From positions 1-64,000 of the forward strand of contig CAZXVH010000004.1 of assembly GCA_964643965.1 (NCBI GenBank): a stretch of DNA of 64,000 nucleotides. Reading direction: 5' to 3'. Below the pieces are notes generated by a model. That model was not told the DNA's origin and ran no database searches. It saw only the letters and a list, made by a program, of their open reading frames with translations. Origin of the DNA: GCA-2746795 sp964643965 (lineage in GTDB: Bacteria > Chloroflexota > Anaerolineae > Promineifilales > Promineifilaceae). Below, one piece after another: positions 50,972 through 59,700 of this stretch (its first letter is position 1; the number at the start of each line of letters is the position of its first letter). The position numbers and the translations under genes were made by a program.

Positions 50972-51007
50972 GAAACGGCCGTTTTGACGTCAGCCGCGTA
51001 GAGCGAT

Positions 51008-51622
51008 ATGGAAAATCAAGAAAGCGCACAGGAAGCCCGTCTGTATTGGGACAATGAAGCAAACACGTTCGACCAGGAACCGGATCATGGACTGCTCGAT
51101 GCCAGTGTGCGGGCGGCGTGGCAAGAACTGCTTGAAAAGTCACTGCCGCCACCGCCAGCCACAATTTTAGATGTAGGATGTGGCACCGGTTCCCTTTCGG
51201 TTTTGTTGGCGGAAGCAGGCTATGTCGTCACTGCCATCGATTTTTCACCTGCCATGATTGCTCAGGCGAAAGCAAAAGCTCAACGTGTGGGACAACCTGT
51301 CTCGTTTCAAGTTATGGATGCGGCTGCTCCTTCACTGTTACCGCAGAAATATGATGCGATCCTGTGTCGACATTTGTTATGGGCGCTGCCGGAACCGGCA
51401 CAGGTTTTACAAAATTGGGCGAGGCTGTTGGGGGAAAACGGCCGTTTGCTTCTCATAGAAGGATACTGGCACAATGATGGTGGTCTACATGCTCACCAAA
51501 TAGTTGATGCTTTGCCGGATTCGTTTTCACGCATTGTTGTGGATGATTTAAGCGATAAGCCAGCGCTGTGGGGCGGTGGCGTCACCGACGAGCGTTACTT
51601 GATAACCGCTTTTTTAGCATGA
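51008..51622 (+). CDS. Class I SAM-dependent methyltransferase
   Basis: 204 residues. Motif I is ILDVGCGTGSLSVLLAEAG; motif II follows as VTAIDFSPAMIAQAKAK. Later RHLLWALPEPAQVLQNWARLL resembles UbiE/Methyltransf_11-type proteins. Substrate cannot be told. It lies 36 bases after treS, and a strong inverted repeat follows its stop. Its link to sugar metabolism is only positional. Confidence 0.85.
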   Translation: MENQESAQEARLYWDNEANTFDQEPDHGLLDASVRAAWQELLEKSLPPPPATILDVGCGTGSLSVLLAEAGYVVTAIDFSPAMIAQAKAKAQRVGQPVSFQVMDAAAPSLLPQKYDAILCRHLLWALPEPAQVLQNWARLLGENGRLLLIEGYWHNDGGLHAHQIVDALPDSFSRIVVDDLSDKPALWGGGVTDERYLITAFLA

Positions 51623-51635
51623 ACCTTATAAATTG

Positions 51636-51691
51636 ATGACAACGAATTTGAGTAAAAAGCGAATTCGTTCCTTACTCAAATTCGTTGTCAT
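51636..51691. repeat. 20-bp perfect inverted repeat
   Basis: ATGACAACGAATTTGAGTAA (51636-51655) and its exact complement (51672-51691) are separated by 16 bases containing GAATTC. It forms the strongest hairpin in the window and lies between the methyltransferase and amylosucrase genes. It may be a terminator or a solo mobile hairpin. No T run follows. Confidence 0.85.
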
Positions 51692-51723
51692 GCCTAAAAA
51701 CCGAACCTTTTGAGCGTTTTTTT

Positions 51724-53655
51724 ATGCAATTACTCGAACAACTACTCGCCGGCCCCCTGCGCAGCATGGAACAACTTGAACAACAAATTTTTGCCTTACG
51801 TTTTGCCCAACACTTGCCAGATGTAGAACGGCCGTTACGCCAACTCTACGCCCATCGTGAAGATTACGACGCCTGGCTGGAAAGGTTCCTCATCCTCGTC
51901 GCCAAAGCCTACGCCGCCCGCCCTGCCGCCCTGCGTTTGCTGGATTTGAAGCGCGTCGAAGAGCCAGACTGGTTCCAACAGTCGCGCATGATGGGCTATG
52001 TCTGTTACGCCGACCGCTTTGCCGACAATCTCAACGGCGTTGCCACGAAAATCCCCTACCTCAAAGAACTGGGCATCACCTATCTGCACCTCATGCCCCT
52101 GCTCAAGCCCCGCCCCGGGACCAGCGATGGCGGTTACGCCGTCATGGATTACCGCGCCGTGCGCCACGACCTGGGCACGATGGATGATTTGGCCGACCTG
52201 GCCGCCCATCTCCGCGCCGCCGACATGAGCCTGTGCATCGACCTCGTGTGCAACCACACCGCCAAAGAACACGCCTGGGCACAGCAAGCGCTGGCCGGCG
52301 ATCCCGACTATCAAGCCTACTACCATATGTTCCCCGACCGCACCCTGCCCGACCAATACGAAGAAACCGTGCGCGAAATCTTCCCCGACTTCAAATCCGG
52401 CAACTTCACCCACTACCCCGCCATCGACAAATGGGTCTGGACGACCTTCAACGAGTTCCAATGGGATCTCAACTATGCCAATCCGGCCGTGTTTGGCGAA
52501 ATGCTCGACATCATGCTCTACCTCGCCAATCAGGGCGTAGAAATTTTGCGCCTGGATGCGGTGGCTTTCATGTGGAAGCGGATCGGCACCGACTGTGAAA
52601 ATCAGCCCGAAGCCCACGCTATTTTGCAAGCGTTCCGCGCCCTGAGCCGCATCGCCGCGCCCGGACTGCTGCTCAAGGCGGAAGCCATCGTGCCGCCGCC
52701 GCAGCTCGTGCCGTATTTGGGACGGGGCGAAGCGGCCAACAAAGAATGTGAAGTGGCCTACCACAACGTCTTCATGGTCATGCTCTGGAGCAGTTTGGCG
52801 GAGCGCAAAGTGGCGCTGATGACCCACGCTTTGCAGCAAATACCGGCGATTCCCTCGCGCACCTCCTGGTTAACCTATGTGCGCTGCCACGATGACATCG
52901 GCTGGGCGGTGACGGAAGAAAACGCGGCGGCGGTGGGGCTGAACGGCTACTTGCACCGCACGTTTTTGAGCGATTTTTACAACGGCCGTTTTCCCAACTC
53001 TTTTGCTCGCGGCGCCACCTTCCAGTTCAACCCGCGCACCAACGACCGGCGCATCAGCGGTTCCTGCGCCTCGTTGGCTGGCTTGGAAATCGCTTTAGAA
53101 CGGGGGAGCGCGCCCGAAATCGACCTGGCGCTGCGTCGCATCACGCTCCTGCACAGTATGATCCTCGCTTTTGGCGGCATTCCCCTGCTCTACATGGGCG
53201 ACGAAATCGGGCTGCTCAATGATCACAGCTATTTGCAAGAGCCGAATTTGGCGGGGGACAACCGTTGGCTGCACCGACCACGCATGGATTGGAAATTGGC
53301 GGCGGAGAGAGGGGCTGGGGGGGTAAACGGCCGTTTATTCCAAGCCCTCCTCTCCCTCATCCAGGCCCGCAAACGCACCCCTGCCCTCCATGCCCAGGCG
53401 CCCGCCTACCCTGTTTGGACCCACAACGACGCCGTCTTTGGCTTGCTGCGCGAAAGCCCTCGCGGACGGATGCTCGTCCTGGGCAACTTCAGCGAACAGT
53501 CCCAAACCGTGCCCGCCTACCGTTTGCAAGAGATGTACTTTGGCGGTCAACTGGTAGACGCCATTACCCAACGCCCCATCCCAGGCTGGCATGATCTGCC
53601 ACTAAAGCCATACCAATCTCTTTGGCTAGTAGACGATACCCCCAATCTGCCTTAA
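51724..53655 (+). CDS. Amylosucrase-like GH13 enzyme
   Basis: 643 residues, the usual length of amylosucrase, which makes alpha-glucan from sucrose or hydrolyses sucrose. Blocks DKWVWTTFNEFQWDLNYANP, ILRLDAVAF (D278), LLKAEAIV (E320) and VRCHDDIGW (D390) line up with the triad of the family. The N-terminal helical domain is present. Start ATG 51724 is chosen since the frame upstream runs into the inverted repeat. Sucrose phosphorylase or another GH13_4 activity is the main alternative. With the importer and treS, it suggests sucrose or trehalose metabolism. Confidence 0.9.
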   Translation: MQLLEQLLAGPLRSMEQLEQQIFALRFAQHLPDVERPLRQLYAHREDYDAWLERFLILVAKAYAARPAALRLLDLKRVEEPDWFQQSRMMGYVCYADRFADNLNGVATKIPYLKELGITYLHLMPLLKPRPGTSDGGYAVMDYRAVRHDLGTMDDLADLAAHLRAADMSLCIDLVCNHTAKEHAWAQQALAGDPDYQAYYHMFPDRTLPDQYEETVREIFPDFKSGNFTHYPAIDKWVWTTFNEFQWDLNYANPAVFGEMLDIMLYLANQGVEILRLDAVAFMWKRIGTDCENQPEAHAILQAFRALSRIAAPGLLLKAEAIVPPPQLVPYLGRGEAANKECEVAYHNVFMVMLWSSLAERKVALMTHALQQIPAIPSRTSWLTYVRCHDDIGWAVTEENAAAVGLNGYLHRTFLSDFYNGRFPNSFARGATFQFNPRTNDRRISGSCASLAGLEIALERGSAPEIDLALRRITLLHSMILAFGGIPLLYMGDEIGLLNDHSYLQEPNLAGDNRWLHRPRMDWKLAAERGAGGVNGRLFQALLSLIQARKRTPALHAQAPAYPVWTHNDAVFGLLRESPRGRMLVLGNFSEQSQTVPAYRLQEMYFGGQLVDAITQRPIPGWHDLPLKPYQSLWLVDDTPNLP

Positions 53656-53793
53656 TTTCCCCATTTTTGTAGTCTTCAATAAAAAACTCAGTTACAATTT
53701 AAACATACCTTAAGCGCTTTCCAGCAGCTTTCGGGCAAAAATATCCCAGGTTTATGTGACTGTAACCAAGTTACCCCCATAGGAGATAAAAAG

Positions 53794-56700
53794 ATGAAAA
53801 CGGTTTGGAAACTTTCAAGTGTCCTCCTGGCAGCCGGTTTGCTGGCCTGGGTGTTCACCCTTGCCCCTCTCAACAAAACAACCCCTGGCGGCGACGCCCA
53901 ACGCAGCCCCAACGGCTTTTCAACCAGCGCTGCCACAGACGATCTCTCCATCAAAGTCGGCGAACTGGTCACGCCCACCCTCACTCAGGCTGCACGCGAT
54001 CTGCCTCCGCCCCAAATAGAACCCACCCTGGATCGAGAAGTGAACCCTCGCATGAATTTTAACGTGGGCAAACTCGACTATAATCCGCCCAGCGGCCCGG
54101 ATCCCCTCCTGGCTGTACAGGCGGCCGCCCCAGACCGCGCTCCGGATGGTTTTAACACGCCTATCTTAAACTTCAACGGTCAGGGATATACCTTTGTCAA
54201 CCCGCCGGATACTGTCGGCGATATCGGCAAAAACCATTACGTGCAAATGGTCAACGGCGGCGGCACCGTTGTCTCCATTTATAACAAAAGCACTGGAGCC
54301 TTGATTCAAAGCTTCGGTTTCACCTCTTTAGGCGGCTGCACCACCGGCGGTGGCGACCCCATTGTCCTCTATGATCAATTGGCCGACCGCTGGTTTCTCA
54401 GCGAATTCGGCCCCGGCAACTCTTTGTGCATCCTCATCTCCACCACTCCAGACCCTACTGGCGCTTACTATACCTATCAATTCAATACCCCCGGTTTTCC
54501 CGATTACCCCAAATATGGCGTATGGCCCGATGCTTATTATGCCACCACCAACGAGAGCAGCCCTTCTATTTATGCGTTTAACCGGGCGGCTATGTTGGCT
54601 GGGGCGGCCGCCTCTTCCGTCCGCTTCACCGCGCCAGACCTGGCCGGCTTTGGTTTCCAGGCGCTCACCCCGGCAGACTTAGACGGCATGACCCCGCCGC
54701 CGCCCGGCGCGCCCAACTACATCATGCGCCACGTGGACACGGAAGCGCACAGCAGGCCCGGCTATCCAGCCAACGACCTGCTGGAAATATGGGCGTTCGC
54801 TGTAAATTGGGTCACGCCCGCCAATTCCACTTTCACCAAGCTGCCCGACATTCTCACGGCCGAATTCGATTCTGCGTTGTGTGGCCTCTCTTCTTTCTAC
54901 TGCATGGGTATGCCCGGCGTGCCTCAGGGCAACAACTCCTCGCTCGATCCCCTGCGCGAAGTGATTATGAACCGCCTGGCTTACCGCAATTTTGGCGATC
55001 ATGAAACGCTGGTGGGCAACTTTACCACCGATATTGGCAGTGATATTGGCGGTGTGCGCTGGTTTGAACTACGTAAAGTGGGGGCTGGCCCCTGGACGCT
55101 GCATCAGGAAGGAACTTATGCCCCCACTACCAACGATAACCGTTGGATGGGCGGCATTGCTATGGATGGCTCCGGCAATATTGCCCTGGGCTATAATGTC
55201 TCCAGCCAGACCATTTATCCTTCTTTGCGCTATGTTGGCCGCCTCTCCAGCGATCCCTTGGGCACACTGCCGCAGGGAGAATATACGTTGGCGAGCGGAA
55301 CGGCCGTTAATGGCAGCAACCGCTATGGCGACTATTCAGCGATGGGCATCGATCCCGTTGATGACTGCACCTTCTGGTTCACCGGCCAATGGAACAACGC
55401 CAGCCAGTGGAACACCCGCATCAGCGCCTTCAAATTCGACGCCTGCGGCATGGCCGATTTCACCCTCTCCGCCACCCCTGCCAGCCAGGATATTTGCCGG
55501 CTCAGCGACGCCCTCTACACGGTAGACGTCGGGCAGGTATCTGGCTACAACGATCCTGTTACTTTAAGCGTCAGCGGGCAGCCGGCCGGAACCACCGCCG
55601 CCTTTAGCGTCAATCCCGTGACAACCCCTGGCAGCAGCCAGCTCACCATCGGCAACACCGGGGCCGCCTCCCCTGGCGGCTATGCCCTGGAAATCACCGG
55701 CATTGCGCCCACCAGTACCCACACCACTACCGTGCAGCTAAACCTGTTTAGCGGCGTACCTGGCGTAACCAGCCTGCTCACCCCGGCCAACGGGGCTACC
55801 AACGTGCCGGTCTCTCCCACCTTTAGCTGGTCAGATGCGGGCGCGGCCAGCTACCTGTTGGAAGTCGCCACCGACGTGGGCTTTAGTAATGTGGTTTATA
55901 CCGCCACCGTGAACGGAACCAGCCACACGGCCGGCGCCGCCCTGAACACCAGCGCCACCTACTTCTGGCGAGTACAGGGCAGCAACGCCTGCGGCAGCGG
56001 CGCCTACTCGACCATCGCCTCTTTCACCACCGTCGCTGGCCCCGGCGACTGCGGCCCTGGCACTGCCCCCAACGTCCTCTACAATAATGGCTTTGAGAGC
56101 GGCGATGGCGGTTGGACGAGCAGCGGCACGAATAATTCCTGGGCGCTGGCGCAAACCAATCCCTACAGCGGCGCCTGGCATTTCCATGCCAACAACCCTG
56201 GCGCTGTGAGCGACCAACGCCTGGTCTCGCCGCCGGTTGTCCTGCCCAGCGGCCAGAATCCACTGGTCTTGAAGTTCTGGCACGTCCCCAATATGGAGTC
56301 CAGCGGTTCCGCGGCTTGTTATGATGGCGGCATTTTGGAGGTCTCCAACGATAGCGGCGTCACCTGGATGCAACTCCCCAATGCCAACCTGCTGGCCGGT
56401 GGCTACAGAGGTCCCATCTCCGCCAGTTACAGCAACCCGCTGGCCGGCCTGCAAGCCTGGTGCGGCGCCACGACTTATTTCCAAACCATCGCCGATGTCA
56501 GCGCCTACGCCGGCCAGACTGCCCAGTTCCGTATGCGTTTGGGCAGCGACGCTTCTGTTAGCCGTCCCGGTTGGGATGTGGATGATGTGATGGTGCAATC
56601 CTGTGCCCCCGGCGCGGTTGCCAGCATTGTCTTGACCAAAACAGTGGGCACAAGCCCCACCGTTTATCCCACCACAGATACCATCACCGTAACGGCCGGT

Positions 56701-56994
56701 ACCGAAGTGACGTACTTTTACATGGTGGAAAACACCGGCGCCGTCACTTTAACGCTGCACACCCTGCAAGACAGCGAGTTGGGTAACGTCCTCGGGCCAA
56801 ACTTCGCCTATGACCTGACGCCAGGGGCAACGACGATGATCACGGCCAGCGTCACGCTCACGCAGTCGGTGACGAACACAGCTGACTGGATGGCGACGGA
56901 TGGGGGGGCGGGAACGGCCGTTGCCAGCGACAGCGCGACGGTAAACGTGATCCCGCTGCGTTATATCTATCTGCCGGTGATCATAAAACCTTAA
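53794..56994 (+). CDS. Large secreted protein with propeller-like, MAM-like and DUF11-type domains
   Basis: 1066 residues. A signal peptide (KLSSVLLAAGLLAWVFTLA) is followed by a large N-terminal domain (to about residue 555) with blocks like YVQMVNGGGTVVSIYNKSTG and DRWFLSEF, suggesting a beta-propeller-like fold. Then come an Ig/fibronectin-like part (TSLLTPANGATNVPVSPTFS), a jelly-roll part like immune inhibitor A (NNGFESGDGGWTSSGTNNSW, ending WDVDDVMVQSC) and a DUF11-like repeat. No protease motif is seen. AGGAG precedes ATG 53794. Exported, perhaps adhesive or polymer-binding; function unknown. Confidence 0.72.
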   Translation: MKTVWKLSSVLLAAGLLAWVFTLAPLNKTTPGGDAQRSPNGFSTSAATDDLSIKVGELVTPTLTQAARDLPPPQIEPTLDREVNPRMNFNVGKLDYNPPSGPDPLLAVQAAAPDRAPDGFNTPILNFNGQGYTFVNPPDTVGDIGKNHYVQMVNGGGTVVSIYNKSTGALIQSFGFTSLGGCTTGGGDPIVLYDQLADRWFLSEFGPGNSLCILISTTPDPTGAYYTYQFNTPGFPDYPKYGVWPDAYYATTNESSPSIYAFNRAAMLAGAAASSVRFTAPDLAGFGFQALTPADLDGMTPPPPGAPNYIMRHVDTEAHSRPGYPANDLLEIWAFAVNWVTPANSTFTKLPDILTAEFDSALCGLSSFYCMGMPGVPQGNNSSLDPLREVIMNRLAYRNFGDHETLVGNFTTDIGSDIGGVRWFELRKVGAGPWTLHQEGTYAPTTNDNRWMGGIAMDGSGNIALGYNVSSQTIYPSLRYVGRLSSDPLGTLPQGEYTLASGTAVNGSNRYGDYSAMGIDPVDDCTFWFTGQWNNASQWNTRISAFKFDACGMADFTLSATPASQDICRLSDALYTVDVGQVSGYNDPVTLSVSGQPAGTTAAFSVNPVTTPGSSQLTIGNTGAASPGGYALEITGIAPTSTHTTTVQLNLFSGVPGVTSLLTPANGATNVPVSPTFSWSDAGAASYLLEVATDVGFSNVVYTATVNGTSHTAGAALNTSATYFWRVQGSNACGSGAYSTIASFTTVAGPGDCGPGTAPNVLYNNGFESGDGGWTSSGTNNSWALAQTNPYSGAWHFHANNPGAVSDQRLVSPPVVLPSGQNPLVLKFWHVPNMESSGSAACYDGGILEVSNDSGVTWMQLPNANLLAGGYRGPISASYSNPLAGLQAWCGATTYFQTIADVSAYAGQTAQFRMRLGSDASVSRPGWDVDDVMVQSCAPGAVASIVLTKTVGTSPTVYPTTDTITVTAGTEVTYFYMVENTGAVTLTLHTLQDSELGNVLGPNFAYDLTPGATTMITASVTLTQSVTNTADWMATDGGAGTAVASDSATVNVIPLRYIYLPVIIKP

Positions 56995-57024
56995 ATCAAC
57001 CTCTGTTTTAGCCCTGTAAAAATT

Positions 57025-57063
57025 AAGAGGGGCAGACCCCAAGTTCTGAGGTCTGTCCCTCTT
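57025..57063 (+). terminator. Terminator after the secreted protein
   Basis: AAGAGGGGCAGACC and GGTCTGTCCCTCTT, long stem with one mismatch, followed by TTG. The spacer from here to 57302 otherwise holds only the promoter at 57173. Confidence 0.8.
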
Positions 57064-57172
57064 TTGCGTGGGGGGGACCCTCCCGGGTTTAGCGATTTAC
57101 CTGAAACCTAAAGAATATTATCTACCTATGCAAATATTTTAATAATATAATCAATTATCTTAAAGAGAATGC

Positions 57173-57201
57173 TTGACATTTGTAATATTATTTACTATGA
57201 T
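57173..57201 (+). promoter_or_regulatory. Consensus sigma70 promoter of the DUF2089 module
   Basis: TTGACA (57173-57178), 17-base spacer, TATGAT (57196-57201), in an A/T-rich region. Start near 57208, about 95 bases before the DUF2089 gene. Confidence 0.85.
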
Positions 57202-57302
57202 GGTGGAAATTGATAAATTTATCAGCCCTTCTGTTGATTTTTGGGATGCATACCTGAAATTGGCAGAAACCAAAGATTTACAAATAAGAGGAGTTTCGGT
57301 TC

Positions 57303-57680
57303 ATGAATCCTGTCATTGGTCAATGTCCCATTTGTCAAGAAACCCTGCACGTCACCCGGCTGCACTGCCGCCACTGCGATACGAGCTTAGAAGGCAACTT
57401 CACCTTGGGTCGCCTCTACCAACTGTCACCGGAACAGTTGGGCTTTGTGGAGACTTTTGTACGCTGCGAGGGCAAAATTAACCGGGTGGAGCAAGAAATT
57501 GGCATGTCGTATCCGGCCGTGCGTGCCCGCCTGACAGAAGTGATCCAGGCCATGGGTTATGAAGTGGGTGAACCAGAACCCGCCCCTTTGTCTGAAAGCG
57601 GCCGCCGCGAAGTGCTGGCAGAGTTGAGCGCCGGGGCCATCAACGCCGACGAAGCTTTGCAAATCCTGCGCGGCGGGTGA
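57303..57680 (+). CDS. DUF2089 family protein with SHOCT-like tail
   Basis: 125 residues. A zinc-ribbon (CPICQETL and CRHC, residues 8-27) precedes a helix-turn-helix-like region (LSPEQLGFVETFVRCEGKINRVEQEIGMSYP; that is, sequence-specific DUF2089). The C-terminal 25 residues (LAELSAGAINADEALQILRG) match the SHOCT-like motif found in the next three homologues. AGAGGAG precedes ATG 57303. DUF2089 proteins are thought to bind DNA; here it may regulate its own operon, driven by the promoter at 57173. Confidence 0.82.
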   Translation: MNPVIGQCPICQETLHVTRLHCRHCDTSLEGNFTLGRLYQLSPEQLGFVETFVRCEGKINRVEQEIGMSYPAVRARLTEVIQAMGYEVGEPEPAPLSESGRREVLAELSAGAINADEALQILRGG

Positions 57681-57683
57681 GAA

Positions 57684-57712
57684 GTGGACGGTGGACAGTG
57701 GACAGTGAACCC
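57684..57712. repeat. Heptamer words GGACAGT
   Basis: Three or four units right after the DUF2089 stop. Confidence 0.65.
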
Positions 57713-57743
57713 TGAAAACTACTTGAAAAAAATGGAGAATATG

Positions 57744-58199
57744 ATGTCAACAACAGTAAGTCGTCAAGAGATTTTGGATCTGCTCGCAGCAGGAAAGATC
57801 AATGCTGTGGAGGCTGCTGAACTTTTAAGCAATGTATCTGCCACAACAGAAATGGTTGAAAAAGAAGAAGTTTTGAAGGCGGAGTTAGATAGAGAGCCGG
57901 AGATTAAAATTGTGGACCCCATGGCAGATGTGGCCTCATTAAAACAGGGCCAGGGCAGCAACGGCCGTTGGTTCCGGGTGCGGGTAAAAAATCTGAAAAC
58001 AGGTCAAAACAAAGTCAGCGTCAATATCCCCCTGCCTCTGGTGAAGGTTGGCCTCAAAATCGGCCGTCAATTCTCACCAGAACTGAATGACCTGAATTTA
58101 GATGAGATGGTCGCCGTCATGGGCGAGGTGGAAAATGGCATGATCGTGGATGTGCAAGACGAAGATAGCAACGAACATGTGCAGGTCTTCATCAACTAA
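57744..58199 (+). CDS. SHOCT-like domain protein, copy 1
   Basis: About 151 residues. N-terminal helical motif RQEILDLLAAGKINAVEAAE, an acidic linker, then a conserved block RWFRVRVKNLKTGQNKVSVN and IPLPLVKVGLKIG, ending EHVQVFIN. The same architecture occurs in the protein at 60689. The motif family is shared with LiaX/YvlB proteins (envelope-stress related in Firmicutes). No signal peptide or membrane helix, so it is cytosolic. GGAG precedes two ATGs at 57741 and 57744. Function unknown. Confidence 0.75.
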   Translation: MSTTVSRQEILDLLAAGKINAVEAAELLSNVSATTEMVEKEEVLKAELDREPEIKIVDPMADVASLKQGQGSNGRWFRVRVKNLKTGQNKVSVNIPLPLVKVGLKIGRQFSPELNDLNLDEMVAVMGEVENGMIVDVQDEDSNEHVQVFIN

Positions 58200-58261
58200 A
58201 AGCGGAAAAGCAGAAAGGCGGAAACATAGAGCGTCACAAAGGGTAGATAGAGTTTCCCAGA

Positions 58262-58291
58262 GAGAAAAAAGAGACGCCTCTTTTATTTCTC
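58262..58291 (+). terminator. Terminator-like hairpin between module genes
   Basis: GAGAAAAAAGAG, ACGC, CTCTTTTATTTCTC. It may attenuate transcription into the DUF4097 gene. The surrounding 58200-58346 spacer is low-complexity. Confidence 0.55.
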
Positions 58292-58346
58292 CGTGCATCT
58301 CTGTGCCTTCTCCGCGCCCTCTGCGTTCCAAGAGAGGTTTTTTACC

Positions 58347-59603
58347 ATGAGTCAAGAACGAATTGAAACCAACAAAGCGCCGCTGATTGAGGTAACTGCC
58401 TGTCATGGGGATTTGGTGATACGCAGTTGGTCGGAAACGGCCGTTTCCATCCAATCCGACCAACACGAAGCCAAACAAACCGAAACCGGCCTCGCCCTCA
58501 GCAGTCACGGCGATCTCAAATTGATCGTGCCTACCAACGCCAGCCTCCACATCGGCCAGGTGCATGGCGACCTCGTCATCAAGCGCGTCAGCGGCGACCT
58601 CAGCCTGCAAATCGGCGATGGCGATGTGGTGCTGGTGGGCCTCAACAACGTCAAACTGGGCACGATCAACGGGGACCTGTCCGCCAAACAGCTGGACGGC
58701 GACCTCAGCGTCGAAACTGTCAACGGGGACGCCGCCTGCCGCCAGGTACAAACTGTCAACGCCGGCGTCATCAACGGCGACCTCAGTATCAGCGCCGCCA
58801 ACGGCGCCATCAACTTGCAAGAGATTAACGGCGACATTACCTTGCGCGTCGTCAGCGGCGAGGTCAACGTCAAGCAGGGCAGCCGTGACATCAACCTCAA
58901 CCAGATTGAAGGCGCCCTCTACCTGCCCCGTATTCACGGCGACATCCGCCTCAAAGGGCCGCTGCCTGCCGGCAAACATACCTGCCACGCCGACGGCGAC
59001 ATCGTGGTGCGTTGGCCGGTAGACGCGCCCGTCACGATTAACGCTCAGGCTTCTGCCATCAAAAACCGGCTGCCGCTGCAAGATGTGGCCGAAGAGGCAG
59101 GCGTCTTAACCGGCCATCTGGAGCAGGGCAGCGCCGTTCTCAACCTGGAAGCAGGCGGACGCATCATCCTCAAAGAGGCGCAATTGGTCAAAGATGCGTG
59201 GGCGCAAGACAGTGGCGAAGATTTCAACTTTAATTTCGGTTTTGATTTTGCCGAGATTGGTGAACGTATCAGCCGTGAAGTGGAGCAAAACGTCAGCCGC
59301 CTGGCAGATGAACTGCAACACCGCTTTGGCCCCAATTTCGGCGAGGAAATGGCGGAAAAGTTTGCCCGCAAAGCGGAACACGCCGCCGCCAAAGCAGAGC
59401 AGGCGGCAGCCCGCGCTCAACAACGCGCCGAACGGCAACAGGCCCGGCACGCTCGTTGGACGCCCCCACCACCGCCTAAACCGGCCGCGCCGCCTAAACC
59501 AAAATCATCGCCGGAGGAACAGATTAAAATTCTCAAGATGGTGGAGCAGGGTATTATCTCGCCCGAAGAAGCGAATACGCTGCTGCAAGCGTTGGAGAAT
59601 TAA
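58347..59603 (+). CDS. DUF4097 adhesin-like protein with SHOCT-like tail
   Basis: 418 residues. The DUF4097 beta-helix consists of repeated GDL blocks (VHGDLVIKRVSGDLSLQIGD, then INGDLSAKQLDGDLSVETV), typical of right-handed parallel beta-helices. A helical Ala/Glu/Arg-rich segment (about 330-375) and a Pro-rich linker follow. The last 30 residues (QIKILKMVEQGIISPEEANT) are the SHOCT-like motif also in neighbours. In LiaX and YvlB the same two parts occur in one protein, there at the N-terminus. No signal peptide, so it probably works inside the cell. AGAGAGG precedes ATG 58347. Confidence 0.85.
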   Translation: MSQERIETNKAPLIEVTACHGDLVIRSWSETAVSIQSDQHEAKQTETGLALSSHGDLKLIVPTNASLHIGQVHGDLVIKRVSGDLSLQIGDGDVVLVGLNNVKLGTINGDLSAKQLDGDLSVETVNGDAACRQVQTVNAGVINGDLSISAANGAINLQEINGDITLRVVSGEVNVKQGSRDINLNQIEGALYLPRIHGDIRLKGPLPAGKHTCHADGDIVVRWPVDAPVTINAQASAIKNRLPLQDVAEEAGVLTGHLEQGSAVLNLEAGGRIILKEAQLVKDAWAQDSGEDFNFNFGFDFAEIGERISREVEQNVSRLADELQHRFGPNFGEEMAEKFARKAEHAAAKAEQAAARAQQRAERQQARHARWTPPPPPKPAAPPKPKSSPEEQIKILKMVEQGIISPEEANTLLQALEN

Positions 59604-59612
59604 CGACGATGC

Positions 59613-59642
59613 GTGAGGCGTGAAATTGTTTACGCCTCACGT
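59613..59642 (+). terminator. Hairpin after the DUF4097 gene
   Basis: CGTGAGGCGT, GAAATTGTTT, ACGCCTCACG, ten bases after the stop; further word-like repeats follow and then TTTTATG. Possible weak terminator. Confidence 0.5.
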
Positions 59643-59700
59643 GTTACGCTTCACGTTTTATGAGGTAAAATAAGCAAAATCATGTGAGCTGTTTTTACTT

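Noticed and set aside
51835..52839. 334-residue antisense frame opposite the amylosucrase gene
   Set aside because: Low-complexity His/Val/Gly-rich composition and no family match that I can see; the sense strand carries the full GH13 triad.
58200..58346. Small coding region before the DUF4097 gene
   Set aside because: The spacer translates only into low-complexity basic peptides without a ribosome site; it holds a terminator-like hairpin and word-like sequence.
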